A DNA stretch of 64,000 nt from Syntrophobacterales bacterium (GCA_026417655.1 JAOACS010000022.1:1-64000); one strand, 5' to 3'. Numbered from the stretch's first letter, positions 31,786 to 41,385 are shown. Made by a program: numbers and translations. The notes: generated by a model not told the origin, from the sequence alone.

Positions 31786-33372
31786 ATGTATAAAATTCTT
31801 ATAAGCGATCCATTGTCGGATTCAGGGATTCAGAGGCTATCTCAGATACCCGAGTTTGAAGTGGAGGTTAATACGAGTCTGACGCAGGAAGAATTGAGGG
31901 AGGTAATAAAAGAGTTTGATGCTCTGATCATAAGAAGTAGCACCAAAGTGACAAGGGATATTATCGAGGCCGGAGATAGATTAAGGGTCGTAGCCAGAGC
32001 GGGTATAGGGCTTGACAATGTTGACATAGAGGCGGCTACAAAAAAGGGTATAGTGGTGATGAACACACCTGAAGGAAATGTTATCACCACGGCGGAACAT
32101 GCTATCGCCATGCTCCTTGCAGTAAGTCGAAATATCCCCCAGGCTAATGCTTCTATAAAGTCTGGTAAATGGGAAAAGAAGAAATTTCGTGGAAAGGAAG
32201 TATTCAATAAGGTGCTTGGCATCATCGGAATAGGTCGAATAGGTCGAGTAGTTGCCGATAGAGCTAAGGGACTTAAGATGCAGGTTATCGCATACGATCC
32301 CTACATAAGTTCCGATGTTATTGAGAAGTTAGGGGTTGAAGCCGTTAGCTTTGATGAGCTTCTGGCGCGAGCTGATTACATAACGATCCATACTCCTCTG
32401 ACACAGGAGACGAGAAATCTTATAAATAGGGATACCTTTAAAAAAATGAAGCGAGGCGTATTCATTATAAATTGTGCTCGCGGTGGGATTGTTAACGAAC
32501 GTGATCTGTACGAGGCCATAAATGAGGGTATTGTAGCAGGCGCCGCTTTGGATGTTTTTGAGAAGGAACCTCCACCACCAGACCATCCCCTATTTGGAAT
32601 CGATCAAGTCATAATGACTCCCCATCTAGGAGCTTCTACCGACGAGGCTCAGGAGAATGTGGCCATAGCCGTCGCTGAACAGGTGATTGACTATTTAATC
32701 AAAGGGACCATCCGAAATGCTATTAATGCTCCAAACATTGACGGTGAAGTGTTGGCTAATCTCAGACCTTACCTGATTCTTAGTGAAAAACTCGGATGTC
32801 TTATCTCCCAAATAACCCGTGGAGCTCCAAAGGAGTTTAGTATAGAATACGTTGGTGATACGGCTGAACTCGATTTTAAGCCTCTTACCATTTCCGCCAC
32901 AAAGGGGTTTCTAAGCACTTATATGGGAACGGATGTCAATTTCGTCAACGCCTTGGCTATAGCTAAGGAGAGAAACATCCGAGTAAGAGAAACCACTAGG
33001 CGAGAGACGGAGGATTTCACTAATCTAATTATCATAAGGTTAATAACATCGGAGGAAGAGAATCTTGTAGCCGGAACTATATTCGGAAAAAGAGATCCTA
33101 GGCTTGTGAGGATCAATGATTTTAGACTGGAAGCTGCCATGGAGGGTAATCTCCTTCTTATCTACAATATAGATACTCCTGGCACGATAGGAGCTATAGG
33201 GACATGCCTTGGGCGACACAATATCAACATATCCATGATGGATGTTGGACAGGTGTTGGAAAAGGGTCAAAATATTATTCTTTTAAGAACAGATACGCCC
33301 GTTCCGGATAATGTAATTAAGGAGTTATTGGAGATCCGAAACGTTAATGTCGTGCAACGCCTTTATTTATAA
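31786..33372 (+). CDS. serA: D-3-phosphoglycerate dehydrogenase
   Basis: 528 residues, the long type of SerA that makes 3-phosphohydroxypyruvate for serine synthesis. The substrate and nucleotide domains carry VARAGIGLDNVDIEAA, the NAD-binding GIIGIGRIGRVVADRA (about 146-161), NCARGGIVNERDL with catalytic Arg and a PHLGASTDEAQ block with the catalytic His. The C terminus (about 315-528) has an allosteric substrate-binding region and an ACT domain (LLIYNIDTPGTIGAIGTCLG), which usually mediates serine feedback. A GGGAGG ribosome site precedes the ATG. DUF1844 and ispE genes follow closely. Confidence 0.95.
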   Translation: MYKILISDPLSDSGIQRLSQIPEFEVEVNTSLTQEELREVIKEFDALIIRSSTKVTRDIIEAGDRLRVVARAGIGLDNVDIEAATKKGIVVMNTPEGNVITTAEHAIAMLLAVSRNIPQANASIKSGKWEKKKFRGKEVFNKVLGIIGIGRIGRVVADRAKGLKMQVIAYDPYISSDVIEKLGVEAVSFDELLARADYITIHTPLTQETRNLINRDTFKKMKRGVFIINCARGGIVNERDLYEAINEGIVAGAALDVFEKEPPPPDHPLFGIDQVIMTPHLGASTDEAQENVAIAVAEQVIDYLIKGTIRNAINAPNIDGEVLANLRPYLILSEKLGCLISQITRGAPKEFSIEYVGDTAELDFKPLTISATKGFLSTYMGTDVNFVNALAIAKERNIRVRETTRRETEDFTNLIIIRLITSEEENLVAGTIFGKRDPRLVRINDFRLEAAMEGNLLLIYNIDTPGTIGAIGTCLGRHNINISMMDVGQVLEKGQNIILLRTDTPVPDNVIKELLEIRNVNVVQRLYL

Positions 33373-33395
33373 ATACACGCGGGGAGTAAGTTATT

Positions 33396-33818
33396 ATGGA
33401 GAAAAATAGCGGTAAGGGGTTTATCTTCCGGGATAGGCGAAGGGTTAAGCCAGAAGATTTAGAAGAGAATAGAAAAACTGAAGAATCGATCCCTACTGAA
33501 GCTCAGCATCAAGAAGCGGCTCAGGCATACGAGGAGGCCGCCAGTCAGAAGGTCTCAGAGGAGGGGAGGCCTCTCCCAAAGGTTGATTTTTCTACCTTTG
33601 TATTCTCTCTTGCTTCATCAGCTCTTGTTCATCTAGGTGAGGTTAAGGATCCCTTGACGGGTCAAATTTCTACAAATCTACAGTTAGCTAGGCAAATTAT
33701 CGATACCCTCGGTATGCTGGAAGAGAAAACCAAAGGTAACCTGGATGAAGCAGAAGAGCAGCTTTTAAAATCCCTTATTTACGATTTGAGGATAAAATTT
33801 GTTAAGAAGGTCTCGTAA
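33396..33818 (+). CDS. DUF1844 domain protein
   Basis: 140 residues. The first about 60 residues are charged and probably disordered. The remainder (VDFSTFVFSLASSALVHLG, then DPLTGQISTNLQLARQIIDTL and LLKSLIYDLRIKFV) is a typical DUF1844 domain, whose function is unknown. It is often found next to housekeeping genes in Deltaproteobacteria. It lies 23 bp after serA and 12 bp before ispE, consistent with one transcript. Confidence 0.85.
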   Translation: MEKNSGKGFIFRDRRRVKPEDLEENRKTEESIPTEAQHQEAAQAYEEAASQKVSEEGRPLPKVDFSTFVFSLASSALVHLGEVKDPLTGQISTNLQLARQIIDTLGMLEEKTKGNLDEAEEQLLKSLIYDLRIKFVKKVS

Positions 33819-33830
33819 AGATAGAGTATT

Positions 33831-34721
33831 TTGACCGTGAAAGCGAGGGATCCTATTCTTTGTCCAGCAAAGATTAACCTGTGGCTCCAGGTTGTAGGGA
33901 AAAGGTCTGATGGGTATCATAACCTTTGGAGTCTAATGTTACCTATTGATGTATATGACGAAATGGAAATTTATTGGAAGGGTGGTAAAGGATTAGAAAT
34001 TTCCGCAAGGGGCTTTGAGGTTCCCTGCGATCAAAGAAATGTTCTCTGGAAAGCCTATGAATTATATCGTAGCTACACTGGGTGGCCTGAGTCGGGCCTG
34101 ATCATTAGACTTGTAAAAAATATACCTGTCGGCGCAGGACTTGGAGGTGGAAGTAGTAATGCGGCGGCCATGCTTAAATTTCTAAATGCCCTTAATCCAT
34201 CACCCTGTTCCTACAATGAGCTTGTTGAAATAGCGAAAATGGTAGGAGCTGACGTACCCTTCTTCATACGAGCTGTCCCTGCTGTCGCAAGTGGGATTGG
34301 TGATGAGCTTACGGTAGTCGAAGGGGTTCCTGCTTATACTCTACTTTTAATAAAACCACCCTTTGGGGTTTCTACCGCAAAGATTTATAGAAGTTTAAGG
34401 TTGACAGAAGAAAAGCCTTTAATTAGCATTAAGGCGTTTTTGGAAGCACCCTGGGAGCTCAACGGTTTTCTCCAAAATGATCTAGAGGTTGTAACTCGGA
34501 GTTTTTATCCAGAGATAGACGAGATAAAGGGGTGGCTTCTAGAAGAGGGAGCACTTGGTGCGGCGATGAGTGGAAGTGGATCTACGGTATTTGGAGTTTT
34601 CCCATCGGATGTTGAGGCCTTGAGGGTCTTGCAGAGAGCCAGGGAGATGGGGAAAGATTACTGCTGGATAAGACTTTGCCATGTGCTTTCTTCAGTTAGA
34701 GACGATATTATAAAGTATTAG
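33831..34721 (+). CDS. ispE: 4-diphosphocytidyl-2-C-methyl-D-erythritol kinase
   Basis: 296 residues, GHMP kinase family. It phosphorylates CDP-methylerythritol in the MEP isoprenoid pathway, the same pathway whose last enzyme IspH is encoded at 49518. Visible are CPAKINLWLQVVGKRSDGYHNL (substrate site), PVGAGLGGGSSNAA (ATP-binding GHMP motif, about 100-113) and GAAMSGSGSTVFGVF (C-terminal motif). The start is TTG at 33831 or GTG at 33837; the ribosome site is weak for both. A tRNA gene begins 11 bp after its stop. Confidence 0.94.
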   Translation: MTVKARDPILCPAKINLWLQVVGKRSDGYHNLWSLMLPIDVYDEMEIYWKGGKGLEISARGFEVPCDQRNVLWKAYELYRSYTGWPESGLIIRLVKNIPVGAGLGGGSSNAAAMLKFLNALNPSPCSYNELVEIAKMVGADVPFFIRAVPAVASGIGDELTVVEGVPAYTLLLIKPPFGVSTAKIYRSLRLTEEKPLISIKAFLEAPWELNGFLQNDLEVVTRSFYPEIDEIKGWLLEEGALGAAMSGSGSTVFGVFPSDVEALRVLQRAREMGKDYCWIRLCHVLSSVRDDIIKY

Positions 34722-34732
34722 CACTTTTTGGT

Positions 34733-34807
34733 TGGGGTGTCGCCAAGTGGAAAGGCACGGGTCTTTGGAACCCGCATTCGGAGGTTCGAATCCTCCCACC
34801 CCAGCCA
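34733..34807 (+). tRNA. tRNA-Gln (anticodon TTG)
   Basis: A complete cloverleaf is visible. The acceptor stem TGGGGTG (34733-34739) pairs with CACCCCA (34797-34803), the discriminator is G, and CCA is encoded (34805-34807). The anticodon stem CGGGT/ACCCG holds loop CTTTGGA with anticodon TTG, and the T arm is GGAGG TTCGAAT CCTCC. It sits inside the ispE-prs gene string, so it is likely processed from a longer transcript. Confidence 0.96.
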
Positions 34808-34827
34808 TTTTTTTGGGAGGTTCCATA

Positions 34828-35766
34828 GTGGAGAAAAGGGCAGGTTACCGTGTATTTAGCGGTAATGCCAACATAAGGTTAGCCAATGCGGTGTGCTCTC
34901 TACTTGATATTCCTAGAGGGGATGCTTTAGTAACCACCTTCCAAGACGGGGAGATTAGGATAGAGATAAGAGATAACGTGAGAGGACTCAATACCTATGT
35001 AATCCAGTCCCTTTGCTGCCCTGTGAATGACCATATTATGGAGCTTCTCATAATGATTGATGCCCTTAAAAGAGCATCTGCAAAAAGTGTTTGTGCTGTG
35101 ATCCCCTACTATGCCTATGGAAGGCGAGATAAAAAGGAAAAGCCTCGAGTGCCTATTACCGGACGTATGCTTGCAAGTCTTATTGAAGAGGCTGGGGTAG
35201 ATCACGTGGTGGCTCTAGATTTCCACTCAGGCCAGACAATGGGTTTTTTTAAAGTCCCCGTTGACCATCTAAGTGCTATGAGTGTCATGGTAGAGCATGC
35301 GAGGAAACACCTACCACCAGACAGCATTGTTGTTGCTCCAGATGCGGCTGGAGTAAGGCGAGCAAGGGTTTTTGCTTCTGAACTAGACCTTGACATGGCT
35401 ATAATGGATGAGAGGGAGGTTACACCAAGGATAGTAGGGAATGTTAAAGGACGGCATGTAGTGCTCTACGACGACATTGTCGATACCGGAAGAACTATTG
35501 AGCGTGTGGTACAAGCAGCCCTTAGGGCAGGGGCGGCCTCGGTTATAGCCTACTGTGTTCATGGAATTTTCTCTAAAGGCTGCGCCGAAAGGATAGCAGC
35601 ATCTAAATTGGAACGTCTTGTCGTAACTGATAGCGTCGCCCCTTATACTAATCTCTTGGAATTTGGTGTAAATGTTGAGTATATCACGGTGGCCCCGCTT
35701 CTTGCTGAAGCCATCTCGGCTCTCAACAGGGGTGAGACCATCTCTTCCGTGTTTTACTCAATCTGA
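34828..35766 (+). CDS. prs: Ribose-phosphate pyrophosphokinase
   Basis: 312 residues. It makes PRPP from ribose-5-phosphate and ATP for nucleotide, histidine and tryptophan synthesis. Visible are FQDGEIRIEIRDNVRG (ATP site), PYYAYGRRDKKEKPRVPITGR (flexible loop region), ALDFHSGQTMGFF with the metal-binding His, and the PRPP loop VVLYDDIVDTGRTI. The frame is open further upstream through the tRNA gene, but the start is GTG at 34828, with GGGAGG seven bases before it and the family's normal length. It is 20 bp behind the tRNA. Confidence 0.95.
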   Translation: MEKRAGYRVFSGNANIRLANAVCSLLDIPRGDALVTTFQDGEIRIEIRDNVRGLNTYVIQSLCCPVNDHIMELLIMIDALKRASAKSVCAVIPYYAYGRRDKKEKPRVPITGRMLASLIEEAGVDHVVALDFHSGQTMGFFKVPVDHLSAMSVMVEHARKHLPPDSIVVAPDAAGVRRARVFASELDLDMAIMDEREVTPRIVGNVKGRHVVLYDDIVDTGRTIERVVQAALRAGAASVIAYCVHGIFSKGCAERIAASKLERLVVTDSVAPYTNLLEFGVNVEYITVAPLLAEAISALNRGETISSVFYSI

Positions 35767-35815
35767 TTACGAAAGAAAGATCTACAAAAATGATCCATGG
35801 GAGGCATAAGAAAAG

Positions 35816-36424
35816 ATGGAATGGCAGTTGACGGCTGAGTATCGAGCAAAAACGGGCAAAAATATTGCCAGAAAGTTGAGAAACTCTGACAAGATTCCCG
35901 GCATCCTTTACGGCCACCGAATTGATGGGGCTGTTCCAGTAAGTGTAGATTATCGGGATATACTAAAACTACTCTCCAGTATGGGAGAAGAAACTAAGGT
36001 CATTCAACTCACTCTCAGGAAAGAGTCGAAAGAGGAAAAGCATCAGGTTCTTATCAGAGAGGTTCAGGTTCATCCCTTTAAAAGACGCCTTTTACATGTA
36101 GATTTCTATGCCCTAGCGGCGGATCAGCTCCTAGATGTTGAAGTGCCCATAGAGCTTGTTGGAGAGAGTCCAGGAGTTAAAAAGGGGGCTGTGGTAGAAC
36201 ATATCCTCCATACACTTTCCGTAAGATGTCTTCCTCATGAGATCCCAGAAAAGATTGAAATTGATATAAGTGACCTCGATATAGGTGATGTCATCCATAT
36301 AAGTGACATCAGAGGTCGCTATCCCTTTAGAATCATGGACGATGACGAAGCTCCTATTGTATCGATAAAGATTGTCGAAGACTACGAAGAAAAGGCGAGT
36401 GAATCTGAGGAGTCATCCGAGTAG
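35816..36424 (+). CDS. rplY: 50S ribosomal protein L25 (CTC form)
   Basis: 202 residues, the long two-domain L25/CTC form. The N-terminal 5S rRNA-binding domain (about 1-95) has the family pattern KTGKNIARKLRNSDKIPGILYG and ends with HPFKRRLLHVDFYAL. The C-terminal TL5-like domain (about 96-190) is followed by an acidic tail rich in Glu and Ser. The gene order prs-rplY-pth is widely conserved. A GGGAGG ribosome site precedes the ATG and a strong terminator follows. Confidence 0.94.
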   Translation: MEWQLTAEYRAKTGKNIARKLRNSDKIPGILYGHRIDGAVPVSVDYRDILKLLSSMGEETKVIQLTLRKESKEEKHQVLIREVQVHPFKRRLLHVDFYALAADQLLDVEVPIELVGESPGVKKGAVVEHILHTLSVRCLPHEIPEKIEIDISDLDIGDVIHISDIRGRYPFRIMDDDEAPIVSIKIVEDYEEKASESEESSE

Positions 36425-36451
36425 AGTCCCCTGTAGGGTTTTACCAGTAAG

Positions 36452-36483
36452 GACACGGGAATTTAGGGTTCCCGTGTCTTTTT
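36452..36483 (+). terminator. Intrinsic terminator after rplY
   Basis: GACACGGGAA (36452-36461) and TTCCCGTGTC (36469-36478) form a perfect 10-bp stem with a seven-base loop, followed by five T residues. It lies between rplY and pth and should end most transcripts from the serA-rplY string. Only 29 bp remain before pth, so pth is probably read through or has a promoter overlapping the terminator. Confidence 0.9.
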
Positions 36484-36512
36484 AGTTAGTTATAAAAGAG
36501 GTTAGGCTCAAT

Positions 36513-37097
36513 ATGATAAATCTTCTCGTTGGTTTAGGAAATCCCGGAAGTCGGTATGTCTTTACTAGGCACAATGTCGGTTTTATGGTCATCGATTTGA
36601 TCTGGGAGAAGGCAAATCCCATACTTGAAGAGAAAAAAACCCCCTGGGGAGTTTTAAAAAGAGTCCACTGGAATGATCTTCTGTTGATTACTCTTAAGCC
36701 TCTTACCTACATGAATAATAGCGGCGAAGCGGTTTCAAAGGCTCTTATGAAGGAGGGTTTAAAACCCTCTGAGATGGTGATTATTCACGATGATCTGGAT
36801 TTACCACTTGGACGGATAAAGATCGCTAGAGGAGGAAGTTCGGGGGGACATCGAGGGGTTCAGTCCATTATTGACACTTTAGGAACAAAAGACTTTCCCA
36901 GAATAAAAATAGGTATTGGGAGACCCCTTCGGGGAGAAGAGATTATGGAATACGTTCTAGCCCCTCCTTACCCTGAGGAGAGAGATCTTCTGAGATTGGT
37001 ATTAGATCATGCCGTTAAAGCGGTAGAGGTAGTTTGTCGAGATGGCATAGAAAAGGGGATGAATATGTTCAATGGTGTCCTTATTCGGGGACATTAG
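36513..37097 (+). CDS. pth: Peptidyl-tRNA hydrolase
   Basis: 194 residues. It releases tRNA from prematurely dropped peptidyl-tRNAs. Visible are GLGNPGSRYVFTRHNVGF with the catalytic His and Asn, KPLTYMNNSGEAV, the IHDDLDLPLG motif with the conserved Asp and the GSSGGHRGVQSI motif. Its stop overlaps by 4 bp the stop of the convergent secretin gene, leaving no room for a terminator between the two. Confidence 0.95.
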   Translation: MINLLVGLGNPGSRYVFTRHNVGFMVIDLIWEKANPILEEKKTPWGVLKRVHWNDLLLITLKPLTYMNNSGEAVSKALMKEGLKPSEMVIIHDDLDLPLGRIKIARGGSSGGHRGVQSIIDTLGTKDFPRIKIGIGRPLRGEEIMEYVLAPPYPEERDLLRLVLDHAVKAVEVVCRDGIEKGMNMFNGVLIRGH

Positions 37098-39394
37098 GGG
37101 TTCTTTTGGGATTCCTGGGGTTGAAGTTGAGGTGGAGGGGGTGGAGGGGTAGGCGCCGTAGATTCTGACATGACAGCCTTGAGAAGCCTAAGTTTTTGGA
37201 GAAATTCTGCTGAAGCATCATTTCCCACGTGGTCGATAACTCGTGGTGTAATAGCTATCAATAATTCTGTCCGTTCCTTGGATTTGTCGGTCGAAGAAAA
37301 GGCGGAACCTATATAGGGGATTCTACTAAGAAATGGAATACCTGAGCGAGATATATTACTTTTCTCTTGAATGATCCCACCTATAACAACGGTAGTTCCA
37401 TCCTTTGCTAATAGATTGGTCGTTATTTTCCTTTCGGTAAAAGCAGGAGAGTCAATACCGGAGACGGTATTCTTTATGGCGTCTCGAATAGTTTGCTCTA
37501 CCTCCATCCTAACAATGCCTCCAGCATTTATGTGGGGTGTTACATTTAGGATGATACCAGTGTCCACATATTGCACAGTGTTTGTTAGGTTTGTGCTGGT
37601 CGTGTCGATGACCTGTTGGCTTATAACGGGAGTTTTACCACCTACGGTGATGCTTGCCTTTTGGTTATCTGTAGCAAGAATTGTGGGGGCAGAGAGAACA
37701 TTGAAGTGGGTAAGGGAAGAGAGAAGATTTACCAAAGAAGCTATATCCCCCCTCAAGGTGCCCCAGAAAAAGCTTATGCCTTGGGATGTTGCCTTGCCCA
37801 GGTCGAAATTTCTATTAAATTGTACTCCATAGTCTTGAACTAAACTGTAGATCCCCTCTTTACCTCCAATTTTCATGGCCTTGTTTTTTAGAAACCATTC
37901 CACACCATATTGAGTCTCGTCATTTAGGGTTATCTCCGCAATTAACATTTCAATAAGAACGGCCCTAGGTAGAATATCGATCTCCTCAATAACTCGCTTT
38001 ATCCTGGCATAGTCCGTGGGATTGGCTTTAATGATAATGGCATTATTTGTCTCATCCGATATTATGGAAACCTCACCTGTAAGCTTTACACCAATTGATG
38101 AAAGGGTGCTTGCGGCGGTAGTGGTAGTAGTTGTTGCAGTGGCCTGGGCTTGTTTTTCAGCTTCTTGTTTTTCTTCGGGTCTCCTTTGTTCTGCAGATAC
38201 TACGTGTTGGGGTAAATGTTGAGGAGCCTCTTTCTTACCAGTGAAGAGTTCTTTTAAAATACCTACAATATTTTTCGCTAAACCGTTTTTTACAAAGTAT
38301 ACATAGAATTGTTCTCCCGAGTCTCTACCCTCGACATCGAGCGATTTGATCCATTCTTTAGCGGTCTTCATAACATGGGGATCGGAAGAAACAATCATAA
38401 TGGAGCTCACGCGCTCTAGAGGGAGGACTACAAGATTTCGGGAGATCATCTCCCTGTAGGTCGGGTTGATCTTTTGAACCACCTTGTCAAAGGCTTCAGT
38501 AATTTCCTTTGGACTTAGGTGTTGTAGCTGTATAACCTCTACACCCATGTCCTTTAAGATATTCGTATCCATTGAGCGAAGAATCTCCACAATGGTTTTA
38601 ACATTGTCCATGGCATCAACGAATATAATGGTATTAGTGACTGGCTCAGCTATTAACGGCCGATTTGGAGTAAGGAAGGAACGAATAACATTTTGAACCT
38701 TATCGGCGCTTATATACTGCAGTCGGTATATGCATAGCCCAGGTTGAGGTCCACTCCCAAAACTTATATCCTCCGGCTTTAGAAGTCTTGCCCTCGCGCC
38801 CGTGGTTCGGTTAAAGGGTTGAATATGATAAATACCGTTTCTGTCCACTACATCTATCCCATGGGCCCAATAAATTTCGGCCATAAAACGCAAAAGCTCT
38901 TCCTTAGAATAGGTGCCCTCTAGATAAAAACTCATGGGCATCTTTAAAGTAGGATCAAGGACATAGTTTAGTCCAAGATATTGAGCAAAGAGCTGTTGGG
39001 TTATTTCCGCTACATCCGCCTTGTCGAAGTTCAACACTATATGTTGTTTTTCTTTGGAGAGAGTTGGAGAGGGACGACTAGAGACCTCTTTTGGTGTCAC
39101 CACACCATAGCGAGCCTTAGGTTTTTGTTCTGGAAAGTTCAAAGCTTCTTTCTTTTTCGATTCCCCAGAAGTAGCACCCTGTTGATTCCTATCCGGAATA
39201 GCTTCTTGATCCTTCGGGGGTAGAGAAGGGGCCTGAGGGAGAGAGGGTCTCTCCTGACTTATAGCATCCCTTAAACTCTGGGGGATTAGAGGTGAGATCT
39301 CTTGTTTTTTACCCATTGAGGAGCATCCCCCTCCTAGAAGAAGAGTAAGAGATAGAAACATTACCGCCCACTTTTTGGTTCCTGCTTTGCTCAT
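37094..39394 (-). CDS. gspD: Type II secretion system secretin GspD
   Basis: 766 residues, outer membrane channel of the type II secretion system. A lipoprotein-type signal with lipobox LGGGC is at the N terminus, followed by a Pro/Gln/Lys-rich linker (about 30-115). Three N-type ring domains follow (N0 begins near 118 with IVLNFDKADVAEI). The secretin domain (about 480-740) contains SLTHFNVLSAPTILATDNQKA and the VVIGGIIQEKSNISRSGIPFLSRIPYIG signature. A Thr/Ala-rich linker splits two N domains. A Pro-rich tail ends the protein. It is the last gene of the gsp string. Confidence 0.93.
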   Translation of the reverse strand: MSKAGTKKWAVMFLSLTLLLGGGCSSMGKKQEISPLIPQSLRDAISQERPSLPQAPSLPPKDQEAIPDRNQQGATSGESKKKEALNFPEQKPKARYGVVTPKEVSSRPSPTLSKEKQHIVLNFDKADVAEITQQLFAQYLGLNYVLDPTLKMPMSFYLEGTYSKEELLRFMAEIYWAHGIDVVDRNGIYHIQPFNRTTGARARLLKPEDISFGSGPQPGLCIYRLQYISADKVQNVIRSFLTPNRPLIAEPVTNTIIFVDAMDNVKTIVEILRSMDTNILKDMGVEVIQLQHLSPKEITEAFDKVVQKINPTYREMISRNLVVLPLERVSSIMIVSSDPHVMKTAKEWIKSLDVEGRDSGEQFYVYFVKNGLAKNIVGILKELFTGKKEAPQHLPQHVVSAEQRRPEEKQEAEKQAQATATTTTTTAASTLSSIGVKLTGEVSIISDETNNAIIIKANPTDYARIKRVIEEIDILPRAVLIEMLIAEITLNDETQYGVEWFLKNKAMKIGGKEGIYSLVQDYGVQFNRNFDLGKATSQGISFFWGTLRGDIASLVNLLSSLTHFNVLSAPTILATDNQKASITVGGKTPVISQQVIDTTSTNLTNTVQYVDTGIILNVTPHINAGGIVRMEVEQTIRDAIKNTVSGIDSPAFTERKITTNLLAKDGTTVVIGGIIQEKSNISRSGIPFLSRIPYIGSAFSSTDKSKERTELLIAITPRVIDHVGNDASAEFLQKLRLLKAVMSESTAPTPPPPPPQLQPQESQKNP

Positions 39395-39400
39395 ATCCTG

Positions 39401-40024
39401 TCATCCCTTTTTCTGCATGAAAACGGTTAATGTCATGTTGACTATCAAATCCACCGAGCTTTCCTTACCACTTCTAGGCGCATAGCGAATGTTAAATTCT
39501 CCCACTCTTACTGAACTAGAATAATTGTTGATCCAACTAAGGAATTGAGACAACCCATAGATGTTGGTGTCAATTGATATGGAATACTGAACTTCCTGAT
39601 AGAGCCCCAGTTCTCTGGAAGAAACGACCTGATAGCTCTTAATAACAATATCCTTCTTATCTCCCGTGGATAGAGCTTCCTCAAGCTTTGATGCTAACTG
39701 ATAGGGATCACTGCTAGGAAAGAGTTTTTCCCTAATCGCTGTAAGCTCCTGTTGACTCTTGGAAAGACGTTCCTTTATTTGGTCAGCTTCGGACAATTTT
39801 TTACGTAACTTCTCAACCACCTGTCGCTCCTGGGCGATTCGGTCTCGTAACCCTCTCACTTGTTCTACCACCGGAGAAAATATAGTAATATGGAAGAGGG
39901 AGAGTGCTAGGATAAAACCGAAAACTACGATCACTTCCCTCCTATGGCGCCTCCAAAAACGGGGTTCTCCTAGGAGTTTCAATTGAAGGGTTAGTCTATT
40001 CCTCCAATCTGTTAGTTGCTTCAT
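39401..40024 (-). CDS. gspM: GspM/PilO-like inner membrane assembly protein
   Basis: 207 residues with one membrane segment (about 30-50, VIVVFGFILALSLFHITIF), a coiled coil (about 55-105) and a C-terminal periplasmic ferredoxin-like domain of the PilO/GspM kind. Together with GspL it forms the inner membrane platform that couples GspE to the pseudopilus. It overlaps gspL by 4 bp. The identity rests on layout and position more than on motifs. Confidence 0.75.
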   Translation of the reverse strand: MKQLTDWRNRLTLQLKLLGEPRFWRRHRREVIVVFGFILALSLFHITIFSPVVEQVRGLRDRIAQERQVVEKLRKKLSEADQIKERLSKSQQELTAIREKLFPSSDPYQLASKLEEALSTGDKKDIVIKSYQVVSSRELGLYQEVQYSISIDTNIYGLSQFLSWINNYSSSVRVGEFNIRYAPRSGKESSVDLIVNMTLTVFMQKKG

Positions 40025-41385
40025 TTTGATCTCGATTTTTTGAATTCACTCCAATCAACAGTAATTTCTATGTTGAAAAATTCTTTGTCTGAACCGGCGT
40101 CCTTACGAACCGGCGATATAAACTTAACATCCTTAAATCCTGGTATCTTTGAGAGTTCTCCCATGTATTGAACTGCCGACTTACTATCGCCTCTGAGGAT
40201 AATCTTATTGCCTTGAGTCAATATAAGGTTATTGAGCCACGTATCTTTGGGGGTTGTAATAGATAACAACTCCATAAATTCCCTCAAAGGAATTGTCTGA
40301 GCTGTTATCGCCTCTAGATTTTCCTTATCCTGTTCTATTTGCTTGACAAGATTTAGCTGTTGTTCGATGGGCTTCCACTGTTCTTCCAAGATAACCCTTT
40401 CTTTTTTAATCCTTGCTAGCTTCCCTTCTAAGTGTTTACCTTCAAACAGTATGTAACCAGCAAAAAGAGCGTAAGACATGAAGATTGCCAAAAAAATATA
40501 TCCCCAAACGGGAACCTTTGGAAGGTTAGTTCTAATCGAATCGTTAAAGCCATGGATTGTAGGAACGTCCAAAAGGCCAAGAATCCCATGACGAACTATT
40601 TCTTCTAGGGGAGTAAAAAGTAGCCTCTGACCATTAAGAATTATTCCAGAATCCTTTATGAAACCTTCGCTGACCGAATCTGAATAAAGAATGGTCGAGC
40701 TGTTTTGAAGTTTTTTTGAAACGAGGCTTCCTAAAAAACCCCTTCTCGGATCTATTAAAACCGACTCTGTAATCGATCCCTCTTGAGTGATGTGGAACGA
40801 ATGGATAAAATTTTTTCCTATAGGGAAAACCACCCATGTCCCTTTGACTTCATATGAATCCTCCGCTATAAAGGAGCTATAAATTCCTTTAGAAAGGACC
40901 ATAAGATCTGGAATCACAAGAAAACTTCCAAAGGACTTGACTATTCCTCCTTGCCAAAGGGTTTCCCATACCGAGTTCTTAACCCAATAGATTGTGGCTA
41001 TAAGAGATGACTGGGTTTCAATTATATCGCCCGTTATAACCGAGTAGTCTTCTTTGAGAAAGACATGATCGCTTTTCTCATAGTTAAGGATATTGGCTAT
41101 ATTTTCTACTAGATGTTTTGGGTAAATGCCCCGCGTAAAGAAGTAGTCAGACCGTGGAAGGATGAGCGTAAGAGAGACCTTTTTAGGATCTGAAATGCCC
41201 GGTAATATTCTTGTTATTACATCAGTTACATCAGTCCAGGTATCACCACTTCCACCTGATGAGACGGTATCGAAGGAGGAGAGATTCCACCTCCTACCTC
41301 GCCTATTTACCTTGATAATAAAGATTCTTGTCCCCGCAGGGTAAAGGGCAACTATATTCCTCGTAACCTTCCATCGGTTAAGCAT
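40021..41385 (-). CDS. gspL: GspL-like/PilN-like inner membrane platform protein
   Basis: 454 residues. The cytoplasmic N-terminal part (about 1-290) matches the actin-like fold expected of GspL/PilM. A single membrane segment (about 300-320) is followed by a coiled coil and a PilN-type periplasmic domain (about 365-450). Members recruit the ATPase GspE to the membrane. The stop overlaps the gspM start by 4 bp and the gene directly follows gspK without a gap. The assignment is by architecture and position. Confidence 0.72.
   Translation of the reverse strand: MLNRWKVTRNIVALYPAGTRIFIIKVNRRGRRWNLSSFDTVSSGGSGDTWTDVTDVITRILPGISDPKKVSLTLILPRSDYFFTRGIYPKHLVENIANILNYEKSDHVFLKEDYSVITGDIIETQSSLIATIYWVKNSVWETLWQGGIVKSFGSFLVIPDLMVLSKGIYSSFIAEDSYEVKGTWVVFPIGKNFIHSFHITQEGSITESVLIDPRRGFLGSLVSKKLQNSSTILYSDSVSEGFIKDSGIILNGQRLLFTPLEEIVRHGILGLLDVPTIHGFNDSIRTNLPKVPVWGYIFLAIFMSYALFAGYILFEGKHLEGKLARIKKERVILEEQWKPIEQQLNLVKQIEQDKENLEAITAQTIPLREFMELLSITTPKDTWLNNLILTQGNKIILRGDSKSAVQYMGELSKIPGFKDVKFISPVRKDAGSDKEFFNIEITVDWSEFKKSRSK

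Noticed and set aside
34732-34827. Upstream extension of the prs reading frame through the tRNA gene.
   Set aside because: It would translate tRNA-Gln; the GTG at 34828 has a good ribosome site and gives normal family length.
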